64,000 nucleotides of DNA from CAVZBW01 sp963778465 (GCA_963778465.1 CAVZUK010000003.1:1612001-1676000); one strand, 5' to 3'; counted from the first letter of the stretch, positions 16,035 through 25,340 are shown. Numbers and translations: made by a program. The notes: generated by a model not told the origin, from the letters alone.

Positions 16035-18866
16035 ATGAGCGTTCTCACCCGGGTCCTCCGGGCCGGCGAGGGCAAGAAGGTCCGGCGGCTGGCGGAGCTT
16101 GTGCCGATGATCAACGATCTCGAGCCCGAGCTGGAGGCGTTGGACGACGAGGAGCTCGCTCGGTCGACGGTGCGCTTCCGGGAGCGCCTGGACAACGGGG
16201 AGGCGCTCGAGGACCTGCTCATCGAGGCTTTCGCGGTGGTCCGGGAGGCCGCCTGGCGCACCCTCGGGCAACGCCACTTCGACGTCCAGCTCATGGGCGG
16301 CATGGCGCTGCACTTCGGCTGGATCGCCGAGATGAAGACCGGCGAGGGCAAGACGCTCGTCTCGACGCTCGCCGCCTACCTCAACGCCCTCGAGGGTCAG
16401 GGCGTGCACGTCGTCACGGTCAACGACTACCTCGCGACCCGGGACGCGACGTGGATGGGGCAGGTGTACCGGTTCCTCGGCCTCACGGTCGGCCGGGTCG
16501 GCCCGGACATCTCGGATCCGGGGCTGAAGCGGGACGCCTACAACGCCGACATCACGTACGGGACCAACACCGAATTCGGCTTCGACTACCTCCGCGACAA
16601 CATGGCCCGGACGAGGGAGGCCATGGTCAAGCGGGGCCACCACTTCGCCATCATCGACGAGGTCGACTCCATCCTCATCGACGAGGCCCGGACGCCGCTC
16701 ATCATCTCGGGCCCCGCCGACGAGTCGGCGCGCCTCTACTACCAGTTCGCCAGCGTCGTCCGGACCCTCGAGCGGGACACGGACTACGAGGTCGAGGAGG
16801 AGAAGCGCCTGATCGTCCCGCTCGAGGCGGGCATCGAGAAGATCGAGCGCCTCGTCGGCGTGGACAACCTCTACGACGCGGTGTCGGTCAACTACGTGCA
16901 CCACATGACCCAGGCCCTGCGGGCCAAGGAGCTCTACCACCGCGACAAGGACTACCTCGTCGACCAGGGCGAGGTGAAGATCGTCGACGAGTTCACGGGT
17001 CGCACCCTCGAGGGTCGCCGGTGGTCCGACGGCCTGCACCAGGCGGTCGAGGCCAAGGAGCGGGTCCGGATCAAGGAGGAGAACCACACCTGGGCCACCG
17101 TGACGCTGCAGAACTACTTCCGCCTCTACGAGAAGCTCAGCGGGATGACGGGAACCGCCGAGACCGAGGCGGCGGAGTTCGCGAGCACCTACGAGCTCCA
17201 GGTCGTGCCCATCCCCACCAACCTGCCGATGGTCCGCGTGGACGAGGTCGACCTGATCTTCAAGAGCGAGGAGGCCAAGTTCGACGCGGTGGCGGACGAC
17301 ATCGCGGGGCGCCACGAGCAGGGCCAGCCGGTCCTGGTCGGCACGGCCTCGGTCGCCAAGTCCGAGCTCCTCTCGGCGCTGCTCGGTCGCCGCGGCATCC
17401 CCCACGAGGTCCTCAACGCGAAGCAGCACTTCCGTGAGGCCGCAGGTCGTCGCCCAGGCGGGCCGCATCGGCGGCGCGTCACGGTCGCCACGAACATGGC
17501 CGGTCGTGGGGTCGACATCATCCTCGGGGGCAACTCGGAGCTGTTGACCCGCCGCGACCTCGAGGGACGGGGCGTCGACCCCGCCGCCCCGGAGCACGCG
17601 GAGGTCGTCTCCCAGTTGATGGCCGACTACTCCAAGATCTGCGACGAGGAGGGTCAGCGGGTCCGCGAGCTGGGCGGCCTCTACGTGCTCGGGAGCGAGC
17701 GGCACGAGAGCCGGCGGATCGACAACCAGCTGCGGGGCCGTTCGGGTCGCCAGGGCGACCTCGGCGAGAGCCGGTTCTACCTGAGCCTCGAGGACGACCT
17801 CATGCGCCTCTTCGCCACCGGCGCGATGAACTGGGTCATGGGCCGGGCGCTGCCCGACGACGCGCCGATCGAGGCCAAGATGGTGACCAAGGCCATCGAG
17901 CGTGCCCAGAACACGGTCGAGGGGCGCAACTCCGAGATCCGCAAGGACGTCCTCAAGTACGACGAGGTCATGGACAAGCAGCGCAAGGTCATCTACGCGC
18001 TGCGCCTCCAGATCATCGACGGCGAGGACCTCTACGAGCGGACGCTCGAGCTGCTCGAGGCGACGATCGAGGGACTGGTGACCTCGGCGTGCCCGAGCGA
18101 CTTCCCGGAGGAGTGGGAGCTCGATCGCCTGCTGACCGAGGTCGCCCAGTACTACCCGACCAAGTTCACGCTCGAGGACCTCGCCCAGGCCAGCTCGGCT
18201 GCGCAGGTCGCCGAGAGCCTCATCGTGGAGGCCGCCGAGTACTACGAGCAGCGGACCGTGGAGTTCCCGGGCGGGGCGGACACGGCACGCCAGATCGAGC
18301 GCGATCTCATGCTGCAGATCATCGACAACCGGTGGCGGGAGCACCTCAGCGAGATGGACTACCTCCGCGAGGGCATCAACCTGCGGGCCATGGGCCAGCA
18401 GGATCCCCTCGTGGCCTGGCAGCGCGAGGGGTTCAGCATGTTCGAGCAGCTCATGGACGCCATCGACGACGACTACCTGCGCTACGTGCTCCACGTGCAG
18501 GCGATCGAGGCGCCCGTCGGCGAGCCGGATCTCGCGCAGGCCATCTACGAGGCCCCCGACGATCCGGTGGCGGGCAGCGTGGCCCTGTCGGGTGCGCTCG
18601 CCGCCGAGCGTGGCGTGGCGGTGGACGCGACGAGCCAGCCCGTCACCGCCCAGCCGATCGACCGGGGTGATCGCAACGGGTCCGCGCAGGGCGACGGGGG
18701 GCCGCTGCCGGGTGGTGTCCCGAACGCCGGGCGACAGCGGGCGCCGGGCGGGCCGAGTCGCCCCGCGCCGACCGCGGGTGAGGCGGATGCTCCGAAACTG
18801 GGTCGCAACGAGCCCTGCTGGTGCGGGAGCGGGCGCAAGTACAAGCTCTGCCATGGTTCCGCCTGA
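16035..18866 (+). CDS. secA: Preprotein translocase ATPase SecA, with internal compensated frameshift
   Basis: The motor of the SecYEG protein export channel. 943 residues: NBD1 with Walker A TGEGKT (102-107) and IIDEVDSILIDEART, preprotein cross-linking domain, NBD2 with TVATNMAGRGVD and GRSGRQGD, helical wing/scaffold, a Gly/Pro-rich linker and the C-terminal zinc-binding SEC-C motif CWCGSG...CH. Residues 470-481 read GRRPGGPHRRR where the family has a VVAQAGRIGGA-like segment. That sequence appears in the +1 frame of the same DNA, so there is one extra base near 17443 and one missing near 17477. The protein may therefore be normal if these are assembly errors. The 3' end overlaps prfB by 14 bp. 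Confidence 0.93.
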   Translation: MSVLTRVLRAGEGKKVRRLAELVPMINDLEPELEALDDEELARSTVRFRERLDNGEALEDLLIEAFAVVREAAWRTLGQRHFDVQLMGGMALHFGWIAEMKTGEGKTLVSTLAAYLNALEGQGVHVVTVNDYLATRDATWMGQVYRFLGLTVGRVGPDISDPGLKRDAYNADITYGTNTEFGFDYLRDNMARTREAMVKRGHHFAIIDEVDSILIDEARTPLIISGPADESARLYYQFASVVRTLERDTDYEVEEEKRLIVPLEAGIEKIERLVGVDNLYDAVSVNYVHHMTQALRAKELYHRDKDYLVDQGEVKIVDEFTGRTLEGRRWSDGLHQAVEAKERVRIKEENHTWATVTLQNYFRLYEKLSGMTGTAETEAAEFASTYELQVVPIPTNLPMVRVDEVDLIFKSEEAKFDAVADDIAGRHEQGQPVLVGTASVAKSELLSALLGRRGIPHEVLNAKQHFREAAGRRPGGPHRRRVTVATNMAGRGVDIILGGNSELLTRRDLEGRGVDPAAPEHAEVVSQLMADYSKICDEEGQRVRELGGLYVLGSERHESRRIDNQLRGRSGRQGDLGESRFYLSLEDDLMRLFATGAMNWVMGRALPDDAPIEAKMVTKAIERAQNTVEGRNSEIRKDVLKYDEVMDKQRKVIYALRLQIIDGEDLYERTLELLEATIEGLVTSACPSDFPEEWELDRLLTEVAQYYPTKFTLEDLAQASSAAQVAESLIVEAAEYYEQRTVEFPGGADTARQIERDLMLQIIDNRWREHLSEMDYLREGINLRAMGQQDPLVAWQREGFSMFEQLMDAIDDDYLRYVLHVQAIEAPVGEPDLAQAIYEAPDDPVAGSVALSGALAAERGVAVDATSQPVTAQPIDRGDRNGSAQGDGGPLPGGVPNAGRQRAPGGPSRPAPTAGEADAPKLGRNEPCWCGSGRKYKLCHGSA
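17442..17478 (+). other. Compensating +1/-1 frameshift segment inside secA
   Basis: Reading this segment one base later gives V-V-A-Q-A-G-R-I-G-G, the conserved SecA NBD2 sequence that should follow NAKQHxREA. Reading in the secA frame gives an Arg/Gly/Pro-rich peptide. The +1 is best placed in GCAG (expected GAG) at 17442-17445 and the -1 in GCGTC (expected GCGGTC) at 17476-17480. Confidence 0.8.
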
Positions 18867-20001
18867 GGCGGTCCAGCCAGAGCGTCCGGACTTCGCCGCC
18901 CAACTCGACCTGCTGAGCACCCGGCTCGCCGAGGCGGAGAAGTACCTCGGTATCGGGTCGCTGCGGGAACGCAAGACGGGGCTCGAGGACGAGGTCGCCC
19001 GTCCGGACCTCTGGGACGACGCCGACGAGGCCCGGCGACTGACGACCGAGCTCGGCCAGGTGACCGACGACGTGGCGCAGGTGGACTCCCTCATCTCGGA
19101 GCTCGAGGAGGGTCGGGTGCTCTGCGAGCTGGTCTCGGACGCGGAGGCCGCCGGCGAGCCGGAGGCCGGGCTTGAGCAGGAGCTGGTCGAGGCCGTCGCC
19201 CGGCTCGACCGCCGCCTCGGGGAGCTGGAGCTGCGTTCCTTGTTCTCGGGCGAGTACGACGAGGGCGACGCGGTCGCCGAGGTCCACGCCGGCGTCGGCG
19301 GCACCGACGCCCAGGACTGGACCGAGATGCTGCTCCGCATGTACCAGCGTTGGGCGGAGCGGCGCGGCATGGCGGTCGAGCTGGACGAGGCCACCGCGGG
19401 CCAGGAGGCCGGTCTCCTTTCGGCGACCTTCATCGTGCGGGGGCGGTTCGCCTACGGGCTCTTGAGCACCGAGCGTGGCGTCCACCGGCTCGTGCGGATG
19501 TCGCCGTTCGACTCCCAGCGCCGCCGCCAGACGAGCTTCGCCGCCCTGGACGTCTCGCCCTTCATGGAGGATCTGGCCGACTCGGTGGACATCGACGAGA
19601 AGGACCTGCGGGTCGACACGTACCGCTCGTCGGGAGCGGGTGGCCAGCACGTCAACAAGACCGATTCGGCGGTGCGGATCACCCACCTGCCAACCGGGAT
19701 CGTCGTGGCCTGCCAGAACGAGCGCAGCCAGCACCAAAACCGCGCCCGGGCGCTGCAGATCCTGGCTGCCAAGCTCGCCCAGCTGCAGAGGGCCGAGCGG
19801 CAGGCCGAGCTCGACGCGCTGAGTGGGGAGCGCAGCGAGAATGCCTGGGGCAACCAGATCCGTAGTTACGTTCTGGCCCCGTATCAGCTGGTAAAGGACC
19901 TGCGGACCGGCGTCGAGACAGGGAATGTGGACGCCGTCCTCGATGGCGATCTCGACCAGTTCATGGAGGCCGAGCTACGCCGCCGACGAGGTCAGGAGTG
20001 A
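18853..20001 (+). CDS. prfB: Peptide chain release factor 2
   Basis: Recognises UGA/UAA stop codons and triggers peptidyl-tRNA hydrolysis. 382 residues. The codon-reading tripeptide is SPF (217-219), which marks RF2, since RF1 has PxT. The GGQ motif is at 263-265 in SGAGGQHVNKTDSAVR. The N-terminal helical domain is intact in a single frame, so the CUUUGA programmed frameshift known from E. coli prfB is absent here. The ATG at 18853 overlaps the end of secA by 14 bp, and no better start lies downstream. The order secA-prfB-ftsE-ftsX is a common actinobacterial arrangement. Confidence 0.94.
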   Translation: MVPPEAVQPERPDFAAQLDLLSTRLAEAEKYLGIGSLRERKTGLEDEVARPDLWDDADEARRLTTELGQVTDDVAQVDSLISELEEGRVLCELVSDAEAAGEPEAGLEQELVEAVARLDRRLGELELRSLFSGEYDEGDAVAEVHAGVGGTDAQDWTEMLLRMYQRWAERRGMAVELDEATAGQEAGLLSATFIVRGRFAYGLLSTERGVHRLVRMSPFDSQRRRQTSFAALDVSPFMEDLADSVDIDEKDLRVDTYRSSGAGGQHVNKTDSAVRITHLPTGIVVACQNERSQHQNRARALQILAAKLAQLQRAERQAELDALSGERSENAWGNQIRSYVLAPYQLVKDLRTGVETGNVDAVLDGDLDQFMEAELRRRRGQE

Positions 20002-20240
20002 CGGCTCGTAGAAGGAAGGCCGAGGGCTGGCCGGAGCCGATGGGACGGGAATTTCTCGACGACCGTTCTTCCTGGTGAGGCGTGCTTCGCCGGTCGCTGG
20101 GCCCCGACTGGCGGGGCGGGAGTACTTTCGCCCGGCCTTCGAGGCAACTATCCTTTGTGCATCGCTGAGCTTGGTCCCGTGTTTGGACAATATCGGTTCC
20201 GGCTGGGCATCTTGATTCTCCTCCACATGACTCGTTCGCC

Positions 20241-20972
20241 ATGATCCGGTTTGAGCACGTCACCAAGGTCTACAAGCGCTCGGTCTACGCGTTGCGCGAC
20301 GTCAGCTTGGAGATCGACAAGGGCGAATTCGTCTTCCTGGTGGGCCCCTCGGGCTCCGGCAAGACGACGTTCATCCGCCTGCTGCTGCGGGAGGAGCTGC
20401 CGACCCGGGGCAAGATCTGGGAGGCCGGTCGGGACATCATCCATCTCCCCAAGTGGCGGGTGCCCTATCTGCGCCGCAACATCGGGTGCGTGTTCCAGGA
20501 CTTCCGCCTCCTCCCCAACAAGACGGTGTTCGAGAACGTGGCCTTCGCCCTCGAGGTGATCGGGCGACCAAAGCACGTGATCGCCTCCCAGGTGCCGCAG
20601 GTGCTGGACCTGGTGGGCCTGCTCCGGATGCAGAACAACTTCCCCCACGAGCTGTCGGGTGGCGAGCAGCAGCGGGTGGCCATCGCCCGTGCCTTCGTCA
20701 ACCGGCCCCTCATCCTCCTGGCGGACGAGCCGACGGGAAACATCGACCCGGCCACCAGCCAGGGCATCATGCAGCTCCTCGATCGGATCAATCGCACGGG
20801 GACGACCGTGGTGATCGCCACGCACGATGCCGTGCTCGTGGACCGGATGCGGCGCCGAGTGGTCCAGCTGGACCACGGGGATCTGGTGCGCGACCAGCGC
20901 CGTGGCGTGTACGGGCTCGATGGCGTGGCGGCGGCCGACTTCGCCCCGCCGGGAGTCGTCGCCGGTGGCTGA
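20241..20972 (+). CDS. ftsE: Cell division ATP-binding protein FtsE
   Basis: The ABC ATPase of the FtsEX complex, which activates peptidoglycan hydrolases at the division site. 243 residues. Walker A GPSGSGKT is at 35-42, the Q-loop is CVFQDFRLL, the signature is LSGGEQQR, and Walker B is LILLADEPTG with the switch histidine in IATHD. The FtsE-typical LPNKTVFENVAFAL segment is present. The last 25 residues form a variable tail. It is followed after 39 bp by ftsX. The 239-bp gap after prfB (20002-20240) has a TATCCT (20149-20154) that could be a -10 element, but no matching -35 was seen. Confidence 0.95.
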   Translation: MIRFEHVTKVYKRSVYALRDVSLEIDKGEFVFLVGPSGSGKTTFIRLLLREELPTRGKIWEAGRDIIHLPKWRVPYLRRNIGCVFQDFRLLPNKTVFENVAFALEVIGRPKHVIASQVPQVLDLVGLLRMQNNFPHELSGGEQQRVAIARAFVNRPLILLADEPTGNIDPATSQGIMQLLDRINRTGTTVVIATHDAVLVDRMRRRVVQLDHGDLVRDQRRGVYGLDGVAAADFAPPGVVAGG

Positions 20973-21011
20973 GCGTAGGGCCTGGGCCCAGAGTCCCAGG
21001 TAGGCACCGGC

Positions 21012-21896
21012 ATGCCCATATCCGCGGAGTACTTCGCCAAGGAGACGGCCTCCAACCTCTGGCGCAACCGGCTGATGACCATCGCCGCCATCCTCACCGT
21101 CGCGGTTTCGCTCTCCCTCGTCGGCGCTGCGCTCCTGCTCAAGCAGGGTGCCGCCAACGCCGAGATCGAGTGGCAGCGGGGGACCCAGGTGGCGGTGTGG
21201 ATGCAGCCGAATGCGACCGCCTCGCAGACCAAGGCCGTCGACCAGCAGCTCGCGTCGATGCCCTACGTGCACTCGTGCGTGTACCGCGACCAGGCCTACG
21301 ACTACAACGAGGCCAAGCACCTCCTGACGCCCGACGAGTTCCAGTCGCTGACGCCCGCGGCGATGCCGTCGTCCTTCCGGTGCACGCCCACCCAGCCGGC
21401 GGACGCGGAACTCGTGATCCAGAAGTTCAACGGCTACCCGGGGGTCCGGGACGTCACGGCACCCCTGCAACAGATCCACACGATGGAGGAGACGATCACC
21501 GTCTTGCAGTGGGTCTTCATCTCCATCGCGGTCGTCTTGCTGCTGTCGGCCGCCATGCTCATCCTGAACACCATCCGCATGGCGATCTTCGCCCGACGGC
21601 GCGAGGTCTCGGTGATGAAGCTGGTCGGCGCGACCAATTCGTTCATACGGATCCCGTTCATGTCCGAGGGCCTGCTCCAGGGCCTGATCGGATCCCTCGG
21701 AGCGGCGGTCATCGTCTACGGGCTCCACGCGCTCTTGAACCACCTGGGCAATCCCGACAACCCCAACGCCGTGCTCACGCAGATGCGGATGAGCGGCTGG
21801 GAGGTGCTCGGGACGGACGCCGTGGTGGTGCTGGTCGGGATCCTCATCGGCTCCGTAGGCTCGGGCATCGCCATCCGCCGCTTCCTCGACGTCTGA
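21012..21896 (+). CDS. ftsX: Cell division protein FtsX
   Basis: The membrane partner of FtsE. 294 residues with the expected layout: a short cytoplasmic N-terminus (EYFAKETASNLWRNR), TM1 at about 23-43, a large extracellular domain of about 125 residues, then three TM segments in the C-terminal half with the conserved ARRREVSVMKLVGAT cytoplasmic loop. The extracellular domain has two cysteines (HSCVYRD and FRCTPTQ) that could form a disulfide. It contacts cell-wall hydrolases in characterised systems. smpB, often next in actinomycetes, is not here. Confidence 0.94.
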   Translation: MPISAEYFAKETASNLWRNRLMTIAAILTVAVSLSLVGAALLLKQGAANAEIEWQRGTQVAVWMQPNATASQTKAVDQQLASMPYVHSCVYRDQAYDYNEAKHLLTPDEFQSLTPAAMPSSFRCTPTQPADAELVIQKFNGYPGVRDVTAPLQQIHTMEETITVLQWVFISIAVVLLLSAAMLILNTIRMAIFARRREVSVMKLVGATNSFIRIPFMSEGLLQGLIGSLGAAVIVYGLHALLNHLGNPDNPNAVLTQMRMSGWEVLGTDAVVVLVGILIGSVGSGIAIRRFLDV

Positions 21897-21934
21897 CCTT
21901 CCCCGGAAGGCCGTCCGAGGCCCGATGAGGCCCC

Positions 21935-24175
21935 ATGGGTATGCGTAGAGGCTTCGCGGCAATTTCGAGCGCGGCGGCACCCCAGGCCGCCGCAGCCACC
22001 AAGGCGCCACCTGATCGTCGCGCCCGCGAGGAGCGCGGCGGCGGGCACTTCAACTACCTGCCGGCGCTCGACGGTGTCCGGGCCTTCGCCGTCCTGGCCG
22101 TCATGGCGTACCACGGGGGAGTCGGCGGCTTCCCCGGGGGCTTTCTCGGGGTCGACAGCTTCTTCGTGCTGTCGGGCTTCCTCATCACGACGCTCCTGAC
22201 CCGGGAGTGGGCCGAGACCGGTGGGATCCGGCTGGGCTCCTTTTGGGCCCGGCGGGCCCGGCGACTCCTCCCCGCCCTCCTGCTGGTCATGCTGTTCGTC
22301 GCGGCCTACGCCTACTTCTTCGCGCCTCCCGGCACGGGCCCTGGCATCCGCACCGACTCGTTCTTCACGCTCGCCTACTCCGCCAATTGGCACTTCATCG
22401 CCTCCGGGGCGAACTACTTCAGCGCCTCCGGTCCGGTCTCGCCTCTGACCCACACCTGGTCGCTGGCGGTCGAAGAGCAGTTCTACCTGGTCTGGCCCCT
22501 GGTGGTCGTCGGCGTCATGTTGCTGGCCGGTCGCCGCACCGTGCGGGGCCTCAGGATCCTGCTCCTGTTCTCGGTGGCCGGGACCCTGGCCTCGGCGCTG
22601 GAGATGGCCCTCCTGTGGGACGGCACCAACCAGACCCGCCTCTACTACGGGACCGACACCCACGCCCAGTGCATCCTGGTCGGCGCCAGCCTGGCGATCC
22701 TCCTGACCCTGGCCGCCCACGCACGTCGTTCACGCGGACCGCTTCCTCGCCTTCGCCGGCGGCGGGGAGGGGATCCGGCATGGGCGGCGACCACGGCGTG
22801 GTCCAAGTCAGCGCTCACCGTCACGGGCGTCGTCGGCGTGGCGGCGACCGCGCTGCTGTGGACGCAGGTGGACGGCCAACAGTGGTGGCTATACCACGGC
22901 GGCTTCCTCCTCGCGGCCCTCGCGACGGCGGGCGTGCTCCTCTCCGGCGTCTGCGCGCAAGGAGCCATCGTCGCCCGCCTCCTCGCACTCCGACCCCTCC
23001 GCTACACGGGCCGCATCTCGTACGGGCTGTACCTGTGGCACTTTCCGCTGTTCGTGTGGTTGGACCACGCGCGCACGGGCCTCTCCGGTTGGTCCCTCTT
23101 CGGCTTCCGGGTGGTCGTGACCTTCCTCGTCGCGAGCGCCTCGTACCGGCTGGTGGAGCGTCCGATCCGGGAGCGCTCGTTCCTCTCGGGCTGGCGGACG
23201 CTGGTGCTGGCTCCGGCCAGCATCGCGGCGGTCGGTGCGGCGCTCGTCGTGGCCACACCATCGATCGCCTCGAGCAACATGATCGCCTCGAGCCCACCCC
23301 CTCCCGCATCGCCGACGCAGGGTCCCGCCACCGCCACATCTGCCAACGGGGCATCCGGCAACGGGGCATCGGGCTCACCCGGCACGGCGCCATCCGTTCC
23401 GGTCCTCCTGGTCGGCGATTCCATGGCCGAGACGCTCGGTAACGGCGTCGGGGGTCCCGTCGGGCAGTACTTCGGCCTCGACGTCATCAATGCGGGGGTG
23501 CCCAACTGCTCCCTGGCCATCGGCACCTTCGAGGTCCAGAACTTCCCGCCGAACCCGGGCGCTCCCAGCTGCGATCCCGGGTCCGGTGCGCCATTGTGGC
23601 CTGCGCAGTGGGCCGATCTCGTCGCGCAGCACAACCCGGCGGTCTCGGTGGTGCTGGCCCGCCTCGACATCGTCGACCGGCTGTACGACGGCACCTGGAC
23701 CCACATCGGCGAGCCCGACTACGACGGCTACCTCCTGGATCAGATCCGCCTCGCCGTCAAGACACTGACGGCGAACGGCGGGAAGGTGGTGCTCCTGAGC
23801 TCCCCCTACTACGACACGGGGGAACAACCCAACGGCACCCCCTGGCCCGAGGACGACCCGACCCGCGTGGACCTCTACAACTCCATGCTGCGCACCGTCG
23901 CACAGGAGGACCCCGGCAACGTCTTCGTGGTCGACCTCAACAAGATCGCCGATCCGGGCGGTCAATACCAGGCGGACGTCGACGGTGTGCAGATCCGCTA
24001 CACCGATGGGATCCACTGGACGTTCCAGGGCGACTGTTGGCTTGCCGCGCGCCTGCTCCCGCAGATCGCCGCCGTGGCCCGGGACGGCTCGCTTCCGCCT
24101 CCCGCGTCGGTCAACACGCTCGTCCGTCAGGCGGAGGACAACTTCCCGGATTCGCTCTGCCCGGCGCCCAATTAG
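21935..24175 (+). CDS. Acyltransferase family 3 (OafA/YrhL type) with C-terminal SGNH domain
   Basis: A membrane O-acyltransferase expected to acetylate or acylate an exported glycan. 746 residues. A 45-residue cytoplasmic start is followed by the Acyl_transf_3 domain of 10-11 TM helices (about 45-430) with LDGVRAFAVLAVMAYHGG, the GVDSFFVLSGFLI motif and TWSLAVEEQFYLVWP. A Ser/Thr/Pro/Gly linker near 455-480 leads to a periplasmic SGNH hydrolase-like domain with VLLVGDSMAE (the GDS block) and the DGIHWTF block carrying the catalytic Asp-His pair. The arrangement matches peptidoglycan or polysaccharide O-acetyltransferases. Two ATG codons, 21935 and 21941, are possible starts; GATGAGG precedes the first. 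Confidence 0.88.
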   Translation: MGMRRGFAAISSAAAPQAAAATKAPPDRRAREERGGGHFNYLPALDGVRAFAVLAVMAYHGGVGGFPGGFLGVDSFFVLSGFLITTLLTREWAETGGIRLGSFWARRARRLLPALLLVMLFVAAYAYFFAPPGTGPGIRTDSFFTLAYSANWHFIASGANYFSASGPVSPLTHTWSLAVEEQFYLVWPLVVVGVMLLAGRRTVRGLRILLLFSVAGTLASALEMALLWDGTNQTRLYYGTDTHAQCILVGASLAILLTLAAHARRSRGPLPRLRRRRGGDPAWAATTAWSKSALTVTGVVGVAATALLWTQVDGQQWWLYHGGFLLAALATAGVLLSGVCAQGAIVARLLALRPLRYTGRISYGLYLWHFPLFVWLDHARTGLSGWSLFGFRVVVTFLVASASYRLVERPIRERSFLSGWRTLVLAPASIAAVGAALVVATPSIASSNMIASSPPPPASPTQGPATATSANGASGNGASGSPGTAPSVPVLLVGDSMAETLGNGVGGPVGQYFGLDVINAGVPNCSLAIGTFEVQNFPPNPGAPSCDPGSGAPLWPAQWADLVAQHNPAVSVVLARLDIVDRLYDGTWTHIGEPDYDGYLLDQIRLAVKTLTANGGKVVLLSSPYYDTGEQPNGTPWPEDDPTRVDLYNSMLRTVAQEDPGNVFVVDLNKIADPGGQYQADVDGVQIRYTDGIHWTFQGDCWLAARLLPQIAAVARDGSLPPPASVNTLVRQAEDNFPDSLCPAPN

Positions 24176-24257
24176 CGCCGCGTCAGGCCACGTTCGGTGT
24201 GTCGGGCACGGCGAACGCCATCGTCGAAGATGGGGTGTCCGGGGCTCGTCGTGCCCA

Positions 24258-24277
24258 CCCTCTCGATCTCGAGAGGG
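24258..24277. terminator. Perfect 9-bp palindromic hairpin between convergent genes
   Basis: CCCTCTCGA, two bases, then TCGAGAGGG: a perfect inverted repeat between the convergent acyltransferase and SnoaL-like genes. As RNA it would fold to an 8-bp stem with a 4-nt loop on either strand. No U-tract follows, which is usual in high-GC actinomycetes. Confidence 0.5.
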
Positions 24278-24292
24278 ATCGCCACTCGTCGG

Positions 24293-24679
24293 CTATCCCA
24301 CGTAAGAGAGAGCTTCGGCCTCGTCGTCGAAACCGACGATGTCCACGATCCTGCCCCTTCGAACGCTGAGGACCTGGTACCGGAGGGCTGCCCCGCCCCG
24401 CCCCTCGGCGGTCTCCGTACCTCTCACGGTCATGCTCACGAGAAGGCGATCGCCGAGGACCTCTATGTCTTGCACGCTCCCACGGACGCCGGCATCTCGA
24501 CCTCGCTGGTACCACTTCAGAACCTGGCTGCGGTTCTTGCAGCTCGGGTTGCGAGCTCCTGGCGCTCCCCACGTCACGTCCGGGTCGAGGAGATCAGTGA
24601 ACGCCGACAGGTCCTCTGCCACCATTGCCCGTCTGACGAGCTCCGCCAGCTCGTCCATGCTCCTTGCCATCACCCCCAT
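24293..24679 (-). CDS. SnoaL-like / NTF2-fold small protein
   Basis: About 128 residues with the NTF2-like fold: an N-terminal helix (MDELAELVRRAMVAEDL), FTDLLDPDVTWGAPG, an internal strand pair (RLLVSMTVRG) and a final strand RGRIVDIVGFDDEAEAL. Proteins of this kind include SnoaL cyclases, ketosteroid isomerase-like enzymes and many of unknown role; the catalytic acid of ketosteroid isomerase cannot be assigned. Two start codons, at 24679 and 24670, are equally plausible; the long upstream open frame is not used because its residues look random. It is convergent with the acyltransferase gene. Confidence 0.7.
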   Translation of the reverse strand: MGVMARSMDELAELVRRAMVAEDLSAFTDLLDPDVTWGAPGARNPSCKNRSQVLKWYQRGRDAGVRGSVQDIEVLGDRLLVSMTVRGTETAEGRGGAALRYQVLSVRRGRIVDIVGFDDEAEALSYVG

Positions 24680-24796
24680 CCTGTCACCGGGCCCTCTCGA
24701 CGGCCACCAGCGTCGTAGGCGCGCCGAGCCTGCCTGAAGCGGCTCGTCGTCTCCGGGGCCGACGGCTGGCGAGCCGGCCGGAGAAAATCCTTCGTT

Positions 24797-24832
24797 GCGA
24801 GGTTCTCGGCGAGGTTCGCAGCGAGGTTTCGC
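24797..24832 (+). repeat. Three 12-bp direct repeats upstream of ssb
   Basis: GCGAGGTTCTCG, GCGAGGTTCGCA and GCGAGGTTTCGC follow each other without a gap, with a fourth partial GCGAAG after them. They lie 77-112 bp upstream of the ssb start. They could be operator half-sites or a simple tandem duplication. Confidence 0.6.
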
Positions 24833-24908
24833 GCGAAGTGCCTCCCCCATCATCGTCGGGCAGGTCCGACGCCAGCTGATGGCACCTGACGCGAACGGAG
24901 CGAAGACG

Positions 24909-25340
24909 ATGTCCAACTGCACCACTACCATCATCGGGAACCTCACGAGGGAGCCGGAGATCCGCTACACCAAGGACGGCCAGGCGACGGCCACGCTCGG
25001 CGTGGCGGTGAACCGCCGCTGGCAGGACCGTCAAACCCAGCAATGGGAGGAGTCGACGTCGTTCTTCGACGTCATCTGTTGGCGCGACCTCGCGGAGAAC
25101 GTCGCCCTCAGCCTGGCCAAGGGAATGCGGGTCGTCGTGACCGGTCGCCTGGAGCAGCGCTCCTGGGAGACGGACGAGGGGGACCGCCGCACCAGGGTCG
25201 AGATCTCCGCCGAGGACGTCGGTCCGAGCCTTCGCTTCGCGACCGCCGACGTGCAGCGCTCGGACCGCCGCGTCCCGTCGAGCGCCGAGGAGGGGGCAGC
25301 CGACTCGCCCGGGCGTGAGCCCCAAGCCGCCGGGGGTTGA
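24909..25340 (+). CDS. ssb: Single-stranded DNA-binding protein (paralogue without acidic tip)
   Basis: Binds single-stranded DNA. 143 residues: one OB-fold of about 110 residues beginning MSNCTTTIIGNLTREPEIRY, with the SSB motifs SFFDVICWRDLAENVA and KGMRVVVTGRLEQRSW, then a short tail. The tail ends in EPQAAGG and lacks the acidic DDDIPF-like tip that recruits partner proteins in main SSBs, so this is probably an accessory SSB. The ATG at 24909 has GGAGCGAAG upstream; a longer frame to 24795 runs through the tandem repeats and is not favoured. It stands alone, not in the rpsF-ssb-rpsR operon. Confidence 0.9.
   Translation: MSNCTTTIIGNLTREPEIRYTKDGQATATLGVAVNRRWQDRQTQQWEESTSFFDVICWRDLAENVALSLAKGMRVVVTGRLEQRSWETDEGDRRTRVEISAEDVGPSLRFATADVQRSDRRVPSSAEEGAADSPGREPQAAGG

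Noticed and set aside
18853..18960. Programmed +1 frameshift site in prfB
   Set aside because: The whole RF2 N-terminal domain reads in one frame and no CUUUGA-type site with an in-frame stop is present.
15921..19433. Very long minus-strand open frame (1170 codons) opposite secA and prfB
   Set aside because: It is the antisense shadow of two clear genes in high-GC DNA; its translation is low-complexity and matches no family.
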